From Cyanoderma ruficeps (lineage: Eukaryota > Chordata > Aves > Passeriformes > Timaliidae), in the NCBI GenBank assembly GCA_008694505.1, contig VZDJ01000056.1:3289205-3353204 (forward strand): DNA of 64,000 nt, read 5' to 3'. Shown piece by piece: positions 12,201 through 23,290 of the stretch. The notes beneath the pieces are model-generated. The model searched no databases and was not told the origin of the DNA. It was given only the letters and a program-made list of their open reading frames with translations. The stretch's first letter is position 1. Every line of letters starts with the position of its first letter. The translations under genes and the position numbers were made by a program.

Positions 12201-15200
12201 GAGCTGCAGGGGGGCAGAAAGGGATGCAGGTTAATATTTTTATTCTTACACACACGTATACACATGGTCACAAGAAGACCCTTTACTTTCTGCAAGAAAG
12301 AAGGTGCTGCTGCGATACACAGTTGATCATTTTCTTGCTTTGTTGCCTGTATAAGCCAACCTACCACAGTAAGTAACTGCTAGACAGTTTCAAAGTAAAC
12401 TATTAAAAAAGCCCAAACAACAAAAACAAACACCACCCCAAAACCAAACAAAAACAGCAGATGTCAGGGGGAATTGGGCTTCAGAACACATTTCAACCCG
12501 GTTACACCAGGCTTTTCAGGATTCACAAGTCGGGTATTGAAGCCAGGAGGACCTGACTTGGCCATTCTAGTAACTTGTTGATAATACAGGCAAGTCCAAC
12601 AGAAGCACAGGATACCCTTTATCTTCTCCTTTCCCAACATTTTGACAGAAATGAGACCCTCTTTTGACATTTGCCTTTGCTCCCCTCGTGTAAACTCAGC
12701 AAGACACAAAATTCATGTGGTAACTTGAATTAAGTCTCACAAAGAGTAAGGAACAAAATTAATATACATCAGCCCCTGAAGCCAGGAGTTTTTGAAGGCA
12801 CAGAGCAGCCAACTAGGAGGTGATGGGGAGTGGGTTTAGACAGTTCACACAAGAGCTTTCTGCACCATGGTATTGATAATGTAAGGAGCAAGATTACACA
12901 CTGTTATTTCCACTGACTTATGCATCCAGGACAGCTGAATCAAATCCCTACCAGATCAGCACCCATTCATTTTGTGGCAATGAACATACAAAAGACCCTC
13001 ATGCAGTTGCAGCAGTAAAGCTTTACAGACTTCAGTAGGAAACAGTGGAGTGGGGGCTGCATAGTGCCAGGGTGGGGAAGAGAACAACACAGCACGAAGC
13101 AGAAGCAGCACAGGTTATTTATTGTCAAGATAATACTATCAAGAATATTTACTTGGGATGTGTTAGAAAATGAACAGTGATGTTTTATAAAGGACCTTGT
13201 AGCTCTGGTTGAGCATGGAAGTGGAACATAGCAGAAAGCTGCAATGTGTCTGCCTGGGAGCTTGGGGATAACACACAAAATTCCCACCATCAGTTGCTGC
13301 ACCACCAAAGGAATGTGGGAGAAACTGGTAATACATTTAAGTGCTACCAAAATATTTATACACACATATATATTCCTACATATGTCTCTCCACAGAAGCT
13401 TGTTACATATGTCCCTGTCACATTATGTCACCACTGGATGTCAGACAAAATGACAAGGAAGGATTTGAGCAAGGATTTGAAAGTTCTGTCAGGGATGAGG
13501 ATAATGAGGGATGCCCTCATCAGTGTCATGAGGGAAAAGAAAGGAAATAGCAATATCTCAAGGAAAAAAAAAGCCTAATAAATATCTGCAATTGCCCTTC
13601 ACAATGTTGTTTCAGAAAGTGTCAAAAAAACCTACCCCAAGAAAATCACCTGCTACAGGAATTACAATTTAGAGCAGAAAATTATTTCCAGCTAGGATGT
13701 TTCCCAGAGCTAACTTGTAGAAAAACCACTCTGCACAGTCCCATACCATTGGGGCCTGGCCCAGAGTCCTACTGGGAGTGGCCATAGAGGTAGATATTCT
13801 CTGAGGAGAGCATTTTGGCCATTGCCCAAATACCTTTTGTCAGCTCCTGTGTTCTCTTTAGTTTGCTTGGTTGGTTTTTTCTGTGATGTTCACTAATCAC
13901 ACCCTTTTGTGTAAGGCCTCCCCCCTGCATTTCCACCTCCCAGATATACCAGCATAGATGGAGCAAGAACTGAGAGTGACAGATGATGACCTGCTGGCTG
14001 CCCCAGCCCCTAAAGACACACGCACACACTGGGTAGAGCTGCTCCATGAATTTGCACTGAATCTCAGGTCTGTCAGGCTCAGCAAAAGCTGATTGATGTA
14101 ACCTTTTAATTAATGGATTTTTTCAGGAAAAAAAGGAAAATTATAACACTGCCCAAAGGATCCCAATGGTTGATGTGGACTGGGGGGTCAGCTTCCCCTG
14201 TCCCCTCACTCCTAAAACCAGCCTCTTACAAAGCCTTTCATCTACATTTTCTGATTTCAGCCACGGGAGTTTAAACTCAACTGTGCCATGGCATATTCCA
14301 TTCAAACCTCTCTCCCACAGCAACCAGTTGAAAGGCTGGTTGATGCCTACAGAAGAGTCTTACAGATCAAAGCTCACCAAGCCTGCTGTACAAAAGGCTT
14401 GTCTGGATACCTCCTGATTAACTCCAAGTCCAGCACAGGTCAAGAGCAGATGAAAGGCAGGCATTTAGCAAGCACCAAACTGCTACAAGACTGCACTCCC
14501 CAGATTCTTACCCAGCCCTGTACTTGCAGGTACCTTGCTCCAAGACTCCTAACTTGCATCCCAGAAATCTGGATGTCAGCAGGTCAAGGGCAACAGTGTT
14601 GTCTCCAGTTGGGCCTCACCCATGTCGGACATCCTACATCTTTCTTCCTATGACACAAAAACTCAGCTAGTTCCACATCATTAAGGATATAATTTTTAAT
14701 TTTTTATTATTATTATTATCACTAAAAGAGTGGTTAACATTCCCCAGATTCCTGTTGGTCACCCTGCAGCCACTGAACACACACACACACACACACACCA
14801 GCATCAGCTCCCAACACCGAGCACTGAGCAGACAAGTTGCTTTTGGTAGCCATGTCACTTCCCTTCCTGGGGGAGAGGAATGAAAACCACAGTGGTGCAA
14901 TAGTTTAACCCCAGTCAGTCCAGAGCCAGCATTAACACAAGCCAGCAGAGACATCATGATCACAGCATCTCACAAGATTTTTGTTTCCCTACTAACAACA
15001 GCAGAATGGAAAATTCCAATAATATTTAAGGATTCTCCTTACCTACATACTCTAACTCTGATATCCAAGTAGAAATAGGGGACACAAAAATCCATCAAGG
15101 AATCCCTTTATGACTTGAAAAAGATAAGCGCTGTAGAGATTTTCAAAGCAAATTCTGTTCCTGCAGAGGCGCACAATCAGGGATCTCAACGAGAGCCACA

Positions 15201-15600
15201 CATCACACCATGCGCCATGCGTAGGTGCTCCCTGCAGGGATGTGTTTCCCTCACTGGGGAGATCAGTCTCCCATGGGCTTTGGTATCCTCCAGAGTACAT
15301 TCCTCTGGAGCATGGCTCTCCTGGATGGCAGCAGCACACCACACTTTAACCCCTGTAATGCAAAGATCAGGTCTAAAAGCCTGAAGATTTCTGACCTGCC
15401 CAGGCAGATTGTGCTTGGAGATGAACTACTGAGTGACACAGCCCTGCAGCACCACCACAAAGAATGAACCACAGACACAGAGGCAGCAAGTGCTGCTGCC
15501 AGGGCAGGGGAGGTTTGCTATGAAAGCACATAAAGGTATATTGATCTTCTACAACAGTGTTATTTGGGAAGTACTTGGGAGATCTAAGGTCCATAGGAAA
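12201..15600. other. Unique sequence with minor simple repeats
   Basis: No gene is supported. An A/C-rich low-complexity tract (AAAC/CAAA type) lies at about 12,403-12,457 and a (TTA)n patch at about 14,706-14,720. Frames up to 132 codons (12,967-13,365 minus; 14,288-14,653 plus, 121 codons) show no motifs. A donor-like GTAG|GTAAGG on minus near 15,042 is not paired with a plausible exon. Confidence 0.4.
14777..14798. repeat. (AC)11 microsatellite
   Basis: Eleven uninterrupted AC units are visible. It is a plain dinucleotide microsatellite, probably length-variable between individuals. Confidence 0.9.
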
Positions 15601-15610
15601 GCGGTAAATC

Positions 15611-15658
15611 GTAATTAGCTGGATAACAGAAAGCAGTATGTAGTAATTAGCTGGATAA
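15611..15658. repeat. 16-bp direct repeat with homeodomain-type cores
   Basis: GTAATTAGCTGGATAA occurs at 15,611-15,626 and again, identical, at 15,643-15,658, with a start-to-start distance of 32 bp. Each copy holds TAATTA, the core of many homeodomain sites, and GGATAA, close to a GATA core. The identical copies could be paired binding sites in a small regulatory element or a recent local duplication. The spacer is not duplicated, which argues against a simple 32-bp tandem repeat. Confidence 0.6.
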
Positions 15659-17374
15659 TGGGCTCATACACATAGCTTGGGAACAAAAAAGCAAAAGATG
15701 AAGTTGTAATTGTTGGAAAATATAGGGAGAAGAAAAATATTTTTAAAAAAATATAACTGCACTTTGGCCAGATGCCTCAGGAAGTAAAAATGACTCTTAA
15801 TTCCTACAGATTTTGAAAGAGTAAAAAGTTTGCCGTCTTTAGGGGATCCAGATTTGGATGAACTGGGTTACTAAATGGATTTCTATTGTATATCACTGCT
15901 GCATATTTGGATTCTGTGGCTTCTTGAGGGTGAACAGTTTTCTCAATAATCAGCATGCAAAAGGCTTAGAAAACTACAAATAAACCTTCAGCTGAGGCTC
16001 AGCAACACAGTACCTGTTAGAACAGTGACCCAAGCCTCTGATCTCTTTGTCAATCCAAACTTTTCTGATACTCACAAGGAAACATCTCCCTAGACCTGTC
16101 CCTGCCTCCCACCCCAGAGGATGGGGATGACTGCAGTCCCTGCTGCAGCAGTGCTCTGTCCCCAGCCAATTCTTCTGACAGGAAGAGGATAAGAACATGG
16201 AAAGCCTGCAAAATTTAAGTAAGTAGTAAAACATCCAGATGAAAAGATTACTCAGTACATTAAAACATAATTATGGCCAGTTAGGAAGTTAAAGCATATG
16301 GATCATAATTTTAGATCTCTAGAAGGCAGAGCAGTGGGTTTGGCTTTCAGTGCAGGACAGCACAGACGCCTTTACAGAAGGATAGAGGAACATCCTAAGG
16401 TATTTGGCAGGGGGAACTGCTTCCAGTTATTTTGTTAAAACCTGCGTAGTTTACATCACTTATAAGTGCAATTCTTCTTAAGGTTGTTTTCCTCAGCCTT
16501 AAGAACAGCAGGAATCAAAGACTTAAAAGAAGAAAGAGCAACAGAAAATAGCCCACTGCCACAACAGACCACTCACCACTGCATTGACTCATGCAGACAT
16601 TAGAAACCAGGAGCAGTCTGTAACCCTAATCAAGCAGAACACCAAGTCCTGCTGTTCCAGGAAAAAATAAAGCCAAATAAAATAATTACTTCTTAGGGAT
16701 GACTCAAGTTCTCCCAACAAGCACCCACCTCACCACCAATTTGGTCACTTCAGAAGATGCCAGTGTGCCATCATTGCCCGTTAACAGGCAAGCCCAAGAT
16801 CTGGTTGCAGGAATAAGCCTCCAAAGGCAACCAGTCTTATAATTAGAAGCCCATAACTGGAGAAGAGGACAAACATGCCACCTCTTTTTCCCCGTCCCAG
16901 CTCAAACCCAGGAACGCAGAGGCAGTCAGGGGATTGTGGAAGTTGTGTTCAGTTATTGAAATATCAGCTGCAAGATCAGCAGAAGAGCTTAAACACAGAC
17001 CTCAGACATGCATCTCACAACCCACCCTGCTCCCTCCTAGGGAGATTTGAAACAAAAAAAACCAAATGATGAAAGGTTAATTAAGCCACCAAACAAACAA
17101 AGACTCCAGTTAGCAGTACAATTACCTCGGAGTGCCCTCCACCAGAGGAAGGTCTGCAAGAAGTGCATGCTCTTTTTCCTCAGTCCCGGAGGAGGTGGCA
17201 GCATTAGCAGGACCGGGGCTGCTCCACGGCTCACTCACAACCACTCCGGCATCCCCAACCTCCTTCCAGCCCCAGCACTGCCTGGACCAGCCTGCGCCAA
17301 GTGCACCTGGTCTGCTCTGCTAGTCACTGAGGGGGAGTCTGGGGCTTCTCTCTCTCATGCTCTCTCCCTCTCCA
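15659..17374. other. Unique sequence, no gene seen
   Basis: AT-rich sequence at 15,680-15,990 and 16,230-16,320 contains scattered TAAT cores; the rest is ordinary. No frame exceeds 110 codons (17,047-17,379, near the right edge) and none has a domain. No repeat is recognised. Confidence 0.4.
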
Positions 17375-17520
17375 AATAAGCAATTAGCATGAATAATTAC
17401 AGCTCTGATAATAATACCCAGCCACCTTTGAGCAAGAGGGAAAATACTGTAATTAACTCTTTCTCAGGGATCAGAGGAAGTTGAAATAGCGCGAGCCTAA
17501 TTATCTTCTTCTGGGACGCC
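17375..17520. promoter_or_regulatory. Candidate non-coding regulatory block
   Basis: The octamer-like ATTAGCAT lies at 17,383-17,390, directly followed by AATAATTAC; CTGTAATTAAC and CCTAATTATC come within 110 bp. Two CpGs survive in GCGCGAG (17,489-17,495). The combination of POU-type and homeodomain-type cores suggests a developmental enhancer. ATTAGCAT also occurs in the block at 37,702-37,709. Confidence 0.35.
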
Positions 17521-18269
17521 TCCTGGCTACTGAGAAGCTCTGGAATGTGTGGGAGGCAGGGGTCAAGTAGCATCCTTTTGGAAATCTCTCCATCCAACCC
17601 AGTTTTGCGTGTCTGATACCCAAGTGATCTTTAGATGTGCAAATGTACACAAAGGGGAAGAGAGCCCACAGTTTCCCTACACGGTGCTAATCGGCAAGAG
17701 GCTGACCATTCAGAGACTGCCTGCAGCATTATCCCTTGATGAATCTTTGGCCACTGAGGACTTTGGAGCAGTTCCCCTCCTGGGGGATACGTTGTGGTAA
17801 TGTGTGGCTCTTTCTGTGCACAAGTCAGAGCCACACCAGCTCTCAGGAGACCAGACCCCAGGCTGGAGAGGGCACTGATGGCCAGACAGGCTCCCACTGT
17901 AAACTCTGCATAAACACACTCCCCCCCAGAGTTTTCCTCCTCCCCATCCCCCAGGTAACAAAGCTAGGGGAAAAACACATAAATGATGCAGGTGAGGGCT
18001 CCAGATCAGCTCAGGAGGGAAACTGGGCTGAGCACGTTTAAAATGTCTTTTTATTAAACGGGCTTTGCCCCCTTCCCAAAGCCTCTCCTAGCAGGCAGGT
18101 GGGACGGGCACACGTGCATGTCCTGCTCCCAGTTCCTTCCAAGAAGCAAAACACACTACATGCACCACCCCCCAAAGGAGTTCTAGTGAGTTCAGAGACT
18201 AAAACAAGAAATGGTGGCTCTCTGCAGTAACTGCCTCAAATTGCCCAAAGCTCTGGAAGGACGCATGGG
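17521..18269. other. Unique sequence, no gene seen
   Basis: Moderate-GC sequence. Overlapping frames of 83-101 codons on both strands at 17,549-18,041 have no recognisable product. No repeat or RNA is seen. Confidence 0.4.
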
Positions 18270-19170
18270 TTAGATGGCTGTTGTAACATACCCTCTTCAT
18301 GTCACTAAAAAATGCGATAAATCGAGTTATTATACAATCCTGTCATGCCTTATTGCTACTGCGGTATTTGGAGATGTTATTAGAGTGCTGCAGTAAAACA
18401 GCTGCCCTCTCAAACATTCTGCTCTTATGAAAAGAGCACAGGTTTTGTTAACACCTCCTCTTGTATTCCATTGACCTGAAATATTTAAGAGTGGAAAAAT
18501 TAACATGTTTATGAACCCTTATCGCTAGTCTTAGAAAACCTGCCAAAATATTTATGTCTCTAAGCATTTAAGCATTAATTTTCATATTATGAGGATTCCA
18601 CATGATTCTTTTAATTATGAAGTCAAGGCGCTCAGGGCACTGCAGAATATAATCAAGCCTATTAAAAACCAACACAATATAAATAAAATCATTTCAGTTA
18701 TTTCATGATTTTGTGAGACTTTACCAAGATGTTGCATATAATATGTGTTTTAACTTTCTTTACTTCATCTACTCTTTTACTACAGAACTACCTTCTATTT
18801 TGCTAATTTCTTGAAAACCAAGAAAGTAAACATATTCCTATACACTACCTGAATCCCTCAAGTTATTATGCATATTATTTTCTCTGTAACGTGAATAGTT
18901 CCATGAGCACTAAGTAGATTAAGCAGTGGAATAAATTGAAGCCTATATATTAAGACTCAGACTCTGAAATTATTAATAAATAACATGATCAATATGGCTC
19001 AATGGTTATGATACCGGGGTCTTAAAATGCTGTTTTAATGTGAAAAAACTATACCTGGCATACCCACACTTACAGTGTGACACAGTGTAATTACAAGAGT
19101 TGGTTAAGTTTGAAAAAGAAAGGCACATTTAGGGCTTGAATTTTAATTTTACTATGACCTAATTGCCAGG
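18270..19170. promoter_or_regulatory. Large conserved-looking non-coding block
   Basis: This is the longest AT-rich, repeat-free stretch with dense motif content, about 900 bp without an open frame of 60 codons. Features include a perfect 7-bp-stem inverted repeat with a 5-nt loop, T-GCTCTT/AAGAGC-A (18,420-18,438); a GTTAAC palindrome; AAGCATTTAAGCATTA (18,562-18,577); TTTTAATTATGAAG near 18,609; and ACAGTGTGACACAGTGT near 19,073. CpGs persist in an AT-rich background (GCGATAAATCGAG, TGCGGT, TATCGC, GGCGCT). This looks like one or more clustered enhancers. Confidence 0.4.
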
Positions 19171-19651
19171 GCAGCCAGTCCAGCTTCTGCTCTGGATTCT
19201 TTCCAGCTTATGTGTTACCCTCAGAATCTCTGACCCAGCAGGCTATTAATGTGCTATTAATGGACACTGGAGGTGGAGGCACACACAGGGATTCTCCCAT
19301 TGGAAATGCCTTTCCCACAAGCTGGATGTGCCCCCAAGGACAGGGAGGGCCTCGGTGACGCTGCACAGCACAACAGTGACAGCCCCCATCATGCTGTGGT
19401 GGGAGCCAGGGCCCACAGGGGTGGCACTGCTGCAGGACCTCTCACCCTCACACACCACCAGAGAGGTGTTTGAGGCCTTGGATCTGTTTGTGAAAGGGTT
19501 ATGGGGAGGGCCTGTGGGCAGAGGGCACCCACGGCTCTGCACAGGCAGCCCCAAAGAGGGATCTGCACAGATCTAAAGCAAAGTACACCCTTGGGAGATC
19601 AAGTGAAACATCTCCAATGGATCTGCCAGGGATGGCAAATTCCAGAATTAT
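19171..19651. other. Unique sequence with a tiny tandem repeat
   Basis: GCTATTAATGT is repeated almost twice in tandem at 19,242-19,262. The rest is moderate-GC unique DNA with overlapping open frames (102 codons on minus, 19,246-19,554) and no recognised product. Confidence 0.4.
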
Positions 19652-19715
19652 AACCCATGGGGAAACTGCAGCACAGACATTTGGAGACAGTAAATTGGTT
19701 TGCAAGCAGGAGCCT
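19652..19715 (-). repeat. Possible MIR SINE relic
   Basis: 'catggggaaactgcagcaca' followed by 'gacatttggagacagtaa' and 'ttgcaagcaggagcc' keeps the order of the reverse-complement MIR core ('atggggaaactgaggcaca', 'gagaggttaagtgacttgc'). Identity is moderate and the ends are lost. MIR-type CORE-SINEs predate amniote divergence, so a worn copy in a bird is expected. Confidence 0.4.
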
Positions 19716-19889
19716 CAGCTTTAAAAACAGAAACAAGGACATCAGAGGACTGGGGCTGTTCAGAGGTCTGGGGCTTTGTGGCTCCAAGTCTTAAAGATGC
19801 TCTTTGATTCACATATTGTGGTTACGACTGATCTCTCTAAACAAGAGTGAGTGCTGCAGCCTGTTGTAGTCTGCTCTACACACTCATGT

Positions 19890-20090
19890 ACCAGCTGCCT
19901 TCAGGTGTTACATTGCTAAAATTTCCAATGCTTTCAATTAACACGTAGCAAAGCCATTAATCATGTTGTCTTTCCAACAGATAATTGCTCTCCTTGGCTC
20001 CCTTCCACATCATTGTGAGTTTCCATTTAATTTACGGGCCCTAATAAAACACAAAGAAACCAAGACTAATGCTTCATGAGTTTCCTATGC
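19890..20090. promoter_or_regulatory. Candidate non-coding regulatory block
   Basis: This short AT-rich block contains TCAATTAACACG (19,934-19,945), CCATTAATCATG, AGATAATTGCTC and TTTAATTTACGGGCCC. The density of TAAT cores and absence of coding or repeat character are the only evidence. Confidence 0.3.
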
Positions 20091-21379
20091 TTTTCCAACA
20101 TCTTTGGTGGGGAGGGGAGCTGGCATTTCACTGGTTTATGGCTCTGAGGGAAGAGTGGCTCATCTAGCAGCAGACAGGGAGTTTGCAGCAGGGCAAAGGG
20201 CAGACTCACACCCTCTGAGTTACATCTGGCACATCTGCAGGGTGGGGACACGATCACCAGCTCCAGCCCCTGCTGCACTGGGATGCGCCTGCCTGCCCCT
20301 CGGCTGAGCCTCCCACACATCCCATGGCTGTGCAAGGCACTTGCCACAGAGGCACGAGATGAAAGGAAGAGGATGCAAACATCAGAGGAAGGGGAGAGAC
20401 TGTGTCATAAAGAAAACACAGCTAATTCCGTGGTAATTATTCAGACCCCAGGCTTTGCCTTATCCAGCAGCTTCACACAGGAAGCACAGCCAAGGACAGC
20501 TGGGGAAGGAAGAAGGTGCTTTCCAGTGCTGGGGGTTTCTGCTAGCCCTGCCTTGGTCACCAGTTGCTCATGATCCATGGCCTTGATGCCGCAGAGAACA
20601 GGTTCAGGTGTTGCAAGCTCTCAGCTCACCCATTTTGAAACACAACCCCAGTAACAAACACAGCACTCAGTGGGCCCAAATTCACCCTATGCCTGTCCAC
20701 ACACATCCAGTGTGTTCTCACAGACCAGCACACTCAGGGTCACCCCACACCTGCCCCATAATGGGCACAAGCTCCTGCCACGTGCAGAGACCTGACAAAC
20801 TTCTTTGCACAAATGACCAAAGACAGCAAATCAAGGCAATGAGCAACACCCCCAAAACCAAAAGACCGAAGAAGCAACGCTTGGGTGATTACAAAAACTT
20901 GAACTGAAAGCTGTTCAAAATGTGTCCAAAAGAGAAAGGGAAGAGGGCTGCTGAGCCTGACTTCCCAAATAAAATCTGCCTGCTGACAAGTTCGCCTCCA
21001 TTTGCAATTCCTGTGTCTGGCTGCACACGGAGTCTGTGCCAGCCCTGCCTGATGTCTCCCCTCACACAAGTACCCTCTGGAGTGAGAGGCCATACTTGGA
21101 GGGACAGAGCACGCAGGGGCATCTGTCCCACTGCTCCCCACTGACTTGGGCAATGCAGGAGCTGGGACTGATGGCCACCCACAGGCTGAGCCCCAGCCCT
21201 TTCCCAGCAGTGCCACAGGGTGACCAGCAGCTCTGGACCTGCCGGGCTCTTTAAGTGCTGCAGCCTCGACAGCCTTGCTCTGAGCTTCAAGGTGGTGTGA
21301 AAGGCTTGAAGGGAAAAGCAAAGAACTGTGAATCTCAGCAGAAATGGGGGTTGTGCTATTATACCCCAGTACCAAGGGA
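20091..21379. other. GC-rich unique sequence with the longest open frame, judged non-coding
   Basis: A 211-codon frame runs on minus at 20,740-21,375, the longest in the window. It is Ala/Ser/Leu/Pro/Cys-rich with no domain, signal peptide or repeat that I recognise. A 133-codon frame in another minus frame (20,889-21,290) and two plus frames (20,920-21,144; 21,036-21,254) cover the same bases. Several frames being stop-poor together is the signature of base composition rather than coding selection. Confidence 0.45.
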
Positions 21380-21610
21380 GAAGACTAAATAATTAATCAC
21401 AAAAGCAACTGAGTGTTAACGAGCCGCACAGGATCAAACCGCATGGAAGATGCAAAGGCCCCCGACCCTCTTCAGTGTGCTGACAAGCCTCATTTTCATA
21501 ACTCGACTACCCAAGCTGAAAGGATATGCCACAAATAAATAAATCTATCCCAATGTCCCCCTTGGGATTCTGCTGGAGATCATCTTGACACATTTGCCAC
21601 CAAAGGAGCC
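21380..21610. promoter_or_regulatory. Candidate non-coding regulatory block
   Basis: AATAATTAATCAC (21,387-21,399) and AGTGTTAACGAGCC lead into a stretch with several CpGs (GAGCCGC, AACCGC, CCCCGACC, AACTCGAC) and then AAATAAATAAAT. The motif mix and surviving CpGs set it apart from the flanks. The regulatory role is inferred. Confidence 0.3.
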
Positions 21611-22244
21611 AGTTTGGAGCATGTTTGGCAGGTGGAAGTCCTGAGATTGAAAAGTGTCCCAGGCTTTACGTGGTCATTGCAGAGGCCTTCTGCACATGCA
21701 ACCCCAGTCTTTCTGTAGCTTTAAGGAAAGGGGAGGTATGCATTTCAAATAGGAAAAGCAAATACATAATACTGTTTCAGTGCCATTCCTAAATAGCAGA
21801 GTCTAACTGTGCAGAACTGAGCAGCAGCATCCAGGAGCTGTCAGGGATAAAACGAGACAGGAAGGGAAATACGTGGACATGCCTCTCTTGGGTGCTCTGT
21901 CTAGCCAGCCATACTGAGGACAGATCATAGAATCATTCAAATTGTGTATTACCCTGCCCACAGTCTATCCCTGTGCAGACTACAGGGCTATGATATACTA
22001 CTAATACTAGGACACAACTAGTAAAACACAATTTAGACAGGAGCAGCATTAAATCACCTCCTTTCCCAGCACACATCTTTGTTACTGCAGCTTGTGGTGG
22101 AGATCTTAAGTACTAACATTTTGCATCACAGTCCCTTGCATCAGGCTGTCTCCATCCTACAGTCAGAAAGGGCGGTGCCAAGTAGGGAAAAGACCACATG
22201 GATTCCATTTTGTCAACAGCTACAGCAAAACAAACTCTAAATAA
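21611..22244. other. Unique sequence with a CR1-like scrap
   Basis: ATCATAGAATCATTCAAATT at 21,923-21,942 matches the start of a reverse-complement CR1 tail, but the following bases do not continue the consensus, so it is at best a fragment. Nothing else is recognised. Confidence 0.35.
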
Positions 22245-22305
22245 TTATATATTGTGCTTATACAGCACCATGGCTTCAAAAAGGGCTTTGAGAAGTTAAA
22301 CTGGT
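22245..22305 (-). repeat. Possible ancient L3/CR1 LINE tail
   Basis: 'tgcttatacagcaccatgg' followed by 'aaagggctttgagaagttaa' resembles the reverse complement of the L3 (CR1-type) 3' end, in which 'tatagcacc' precedes 'caaagcgctttacaaa'. The match is approximate and made from memory of the family. Confidence 0.3.
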
Positions 22306-23099
22306 AGGCAGGCAATAGGCAGGGTTCTGCAATCCATCACTCAGATGCTACAATCTGACAGGAAATAAGGATCCTGCTTAATGCCCCAGAAGGAATATAT
22401 AGAACTTAGAGGTATCTACATACTCAGTGCAGCACACATGCACACAGCACCTTCAGGGATCCTCTACAGGAGCTTGTTTTGGCTCTAGTATCTTTACCCT
22501 GTAAGGTCTGAATAGGCTGACTCCTAGGCAGCTGAGCATGGGAAGATGATTCAAATAAGACAGTGAGATGGGTTTTTCTACAGCTTCTGTGAGATTGCAG
22601 GGCACCAGCCTCATGAAAAGACCCATGTGCTGATGTCAGAATGATGCTTCTGAAAATTCCCTGTAATAAAACACAAAGCCTTCTCTCCTCCACCAAGATA
22701 TCAACATCACAACTCTGATTAAATTAACGAAAGTCATAATCTAAAACAATATGCACAATTAGTGCATTTCAAATATCCAAATGTAAAACTATGGACACCG
22801 GAAGAACTTTAATCCTCTGTATTTTATCTGAAAAATGCAATACACTATGGAATTACTTCCTCTGGCTGCACCTCTTACTAAGACTGGAAGAGAACAGAGT
22901 GAATGTTGTAGGCTTGCCCATCAAGTTTTGCCCACAAGACACCAGCAGAGTCAAGATTTACCAGGGACAAGAACCCCACAAACAACAGGAGGCTGCAGGA
23001 TGTGCTTGCAATTAAAAAGGCCAATCTGAGAGCACAGGTGGGGGCAGAGAACTGAGACTTGGTCAGCAACTCAGAATTAACTGAGGCACTCACTGGCTT
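22306..23099. other. Unique sequence, no gene seen
   Basis: An AT-rich patch at 22,690-22,790 contains GATTAAATTAACG and GCACAATTAGTGC, a 13-nt inverted repeat (GCAC/GTGC around AATTA). Frames up to 97 codons have no identifiable product. Confidence 0.35.
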
Positions 23100-23290
23100 G
23101 GGGAGGCTTTGCTGCAACACTTTAATGATACATGGGCTGAATATTTTGCATTTCTGTGCATAAAACCTCACTCAGCTAGAATGAGGTCGTGTCCCTTGCG
23201 GGACATCATTTACATCAAAATCTCCCCCGCTTCTCAGCGGGACTTTCATGTCCCCCCAGTATTTCGAAGGCAGAGGCATTTCTGTGTGTG
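23100..23290. promoter_or_regulatory. Block with two adjacent CpG hairpins
   Basis: Two short perfect hairpins lie 21 bp apart: GTCCCTTGCGGGAC (23,191-23,204, stem 5, loop 4) and CCCGCTTCTCAGCGGG (23,226-23,241, stem 5, loop 6). The left flank has ATATTTTGCATTTCTG, containing a TTTGCAT octamer-like core. Surviving CpGs and paired stems make the block unlike its neighbours. It could be an RNA structure or paired protein sites; no transcript evidence is available. Confidence 0.3.

Noticed and set aside
12403..12457. A/C-rich tract considered as a retroposon tail
   Set aside because: No element body adjoins it and no target duplication is visible; simple low complexity explains it.
18990..19020. 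tRNA-like phrase 'ggctcaatggttatgatacc' recalling an A box
   Set aside because: There is no B box at the proper distance and no cloverleaf arms could be paired.
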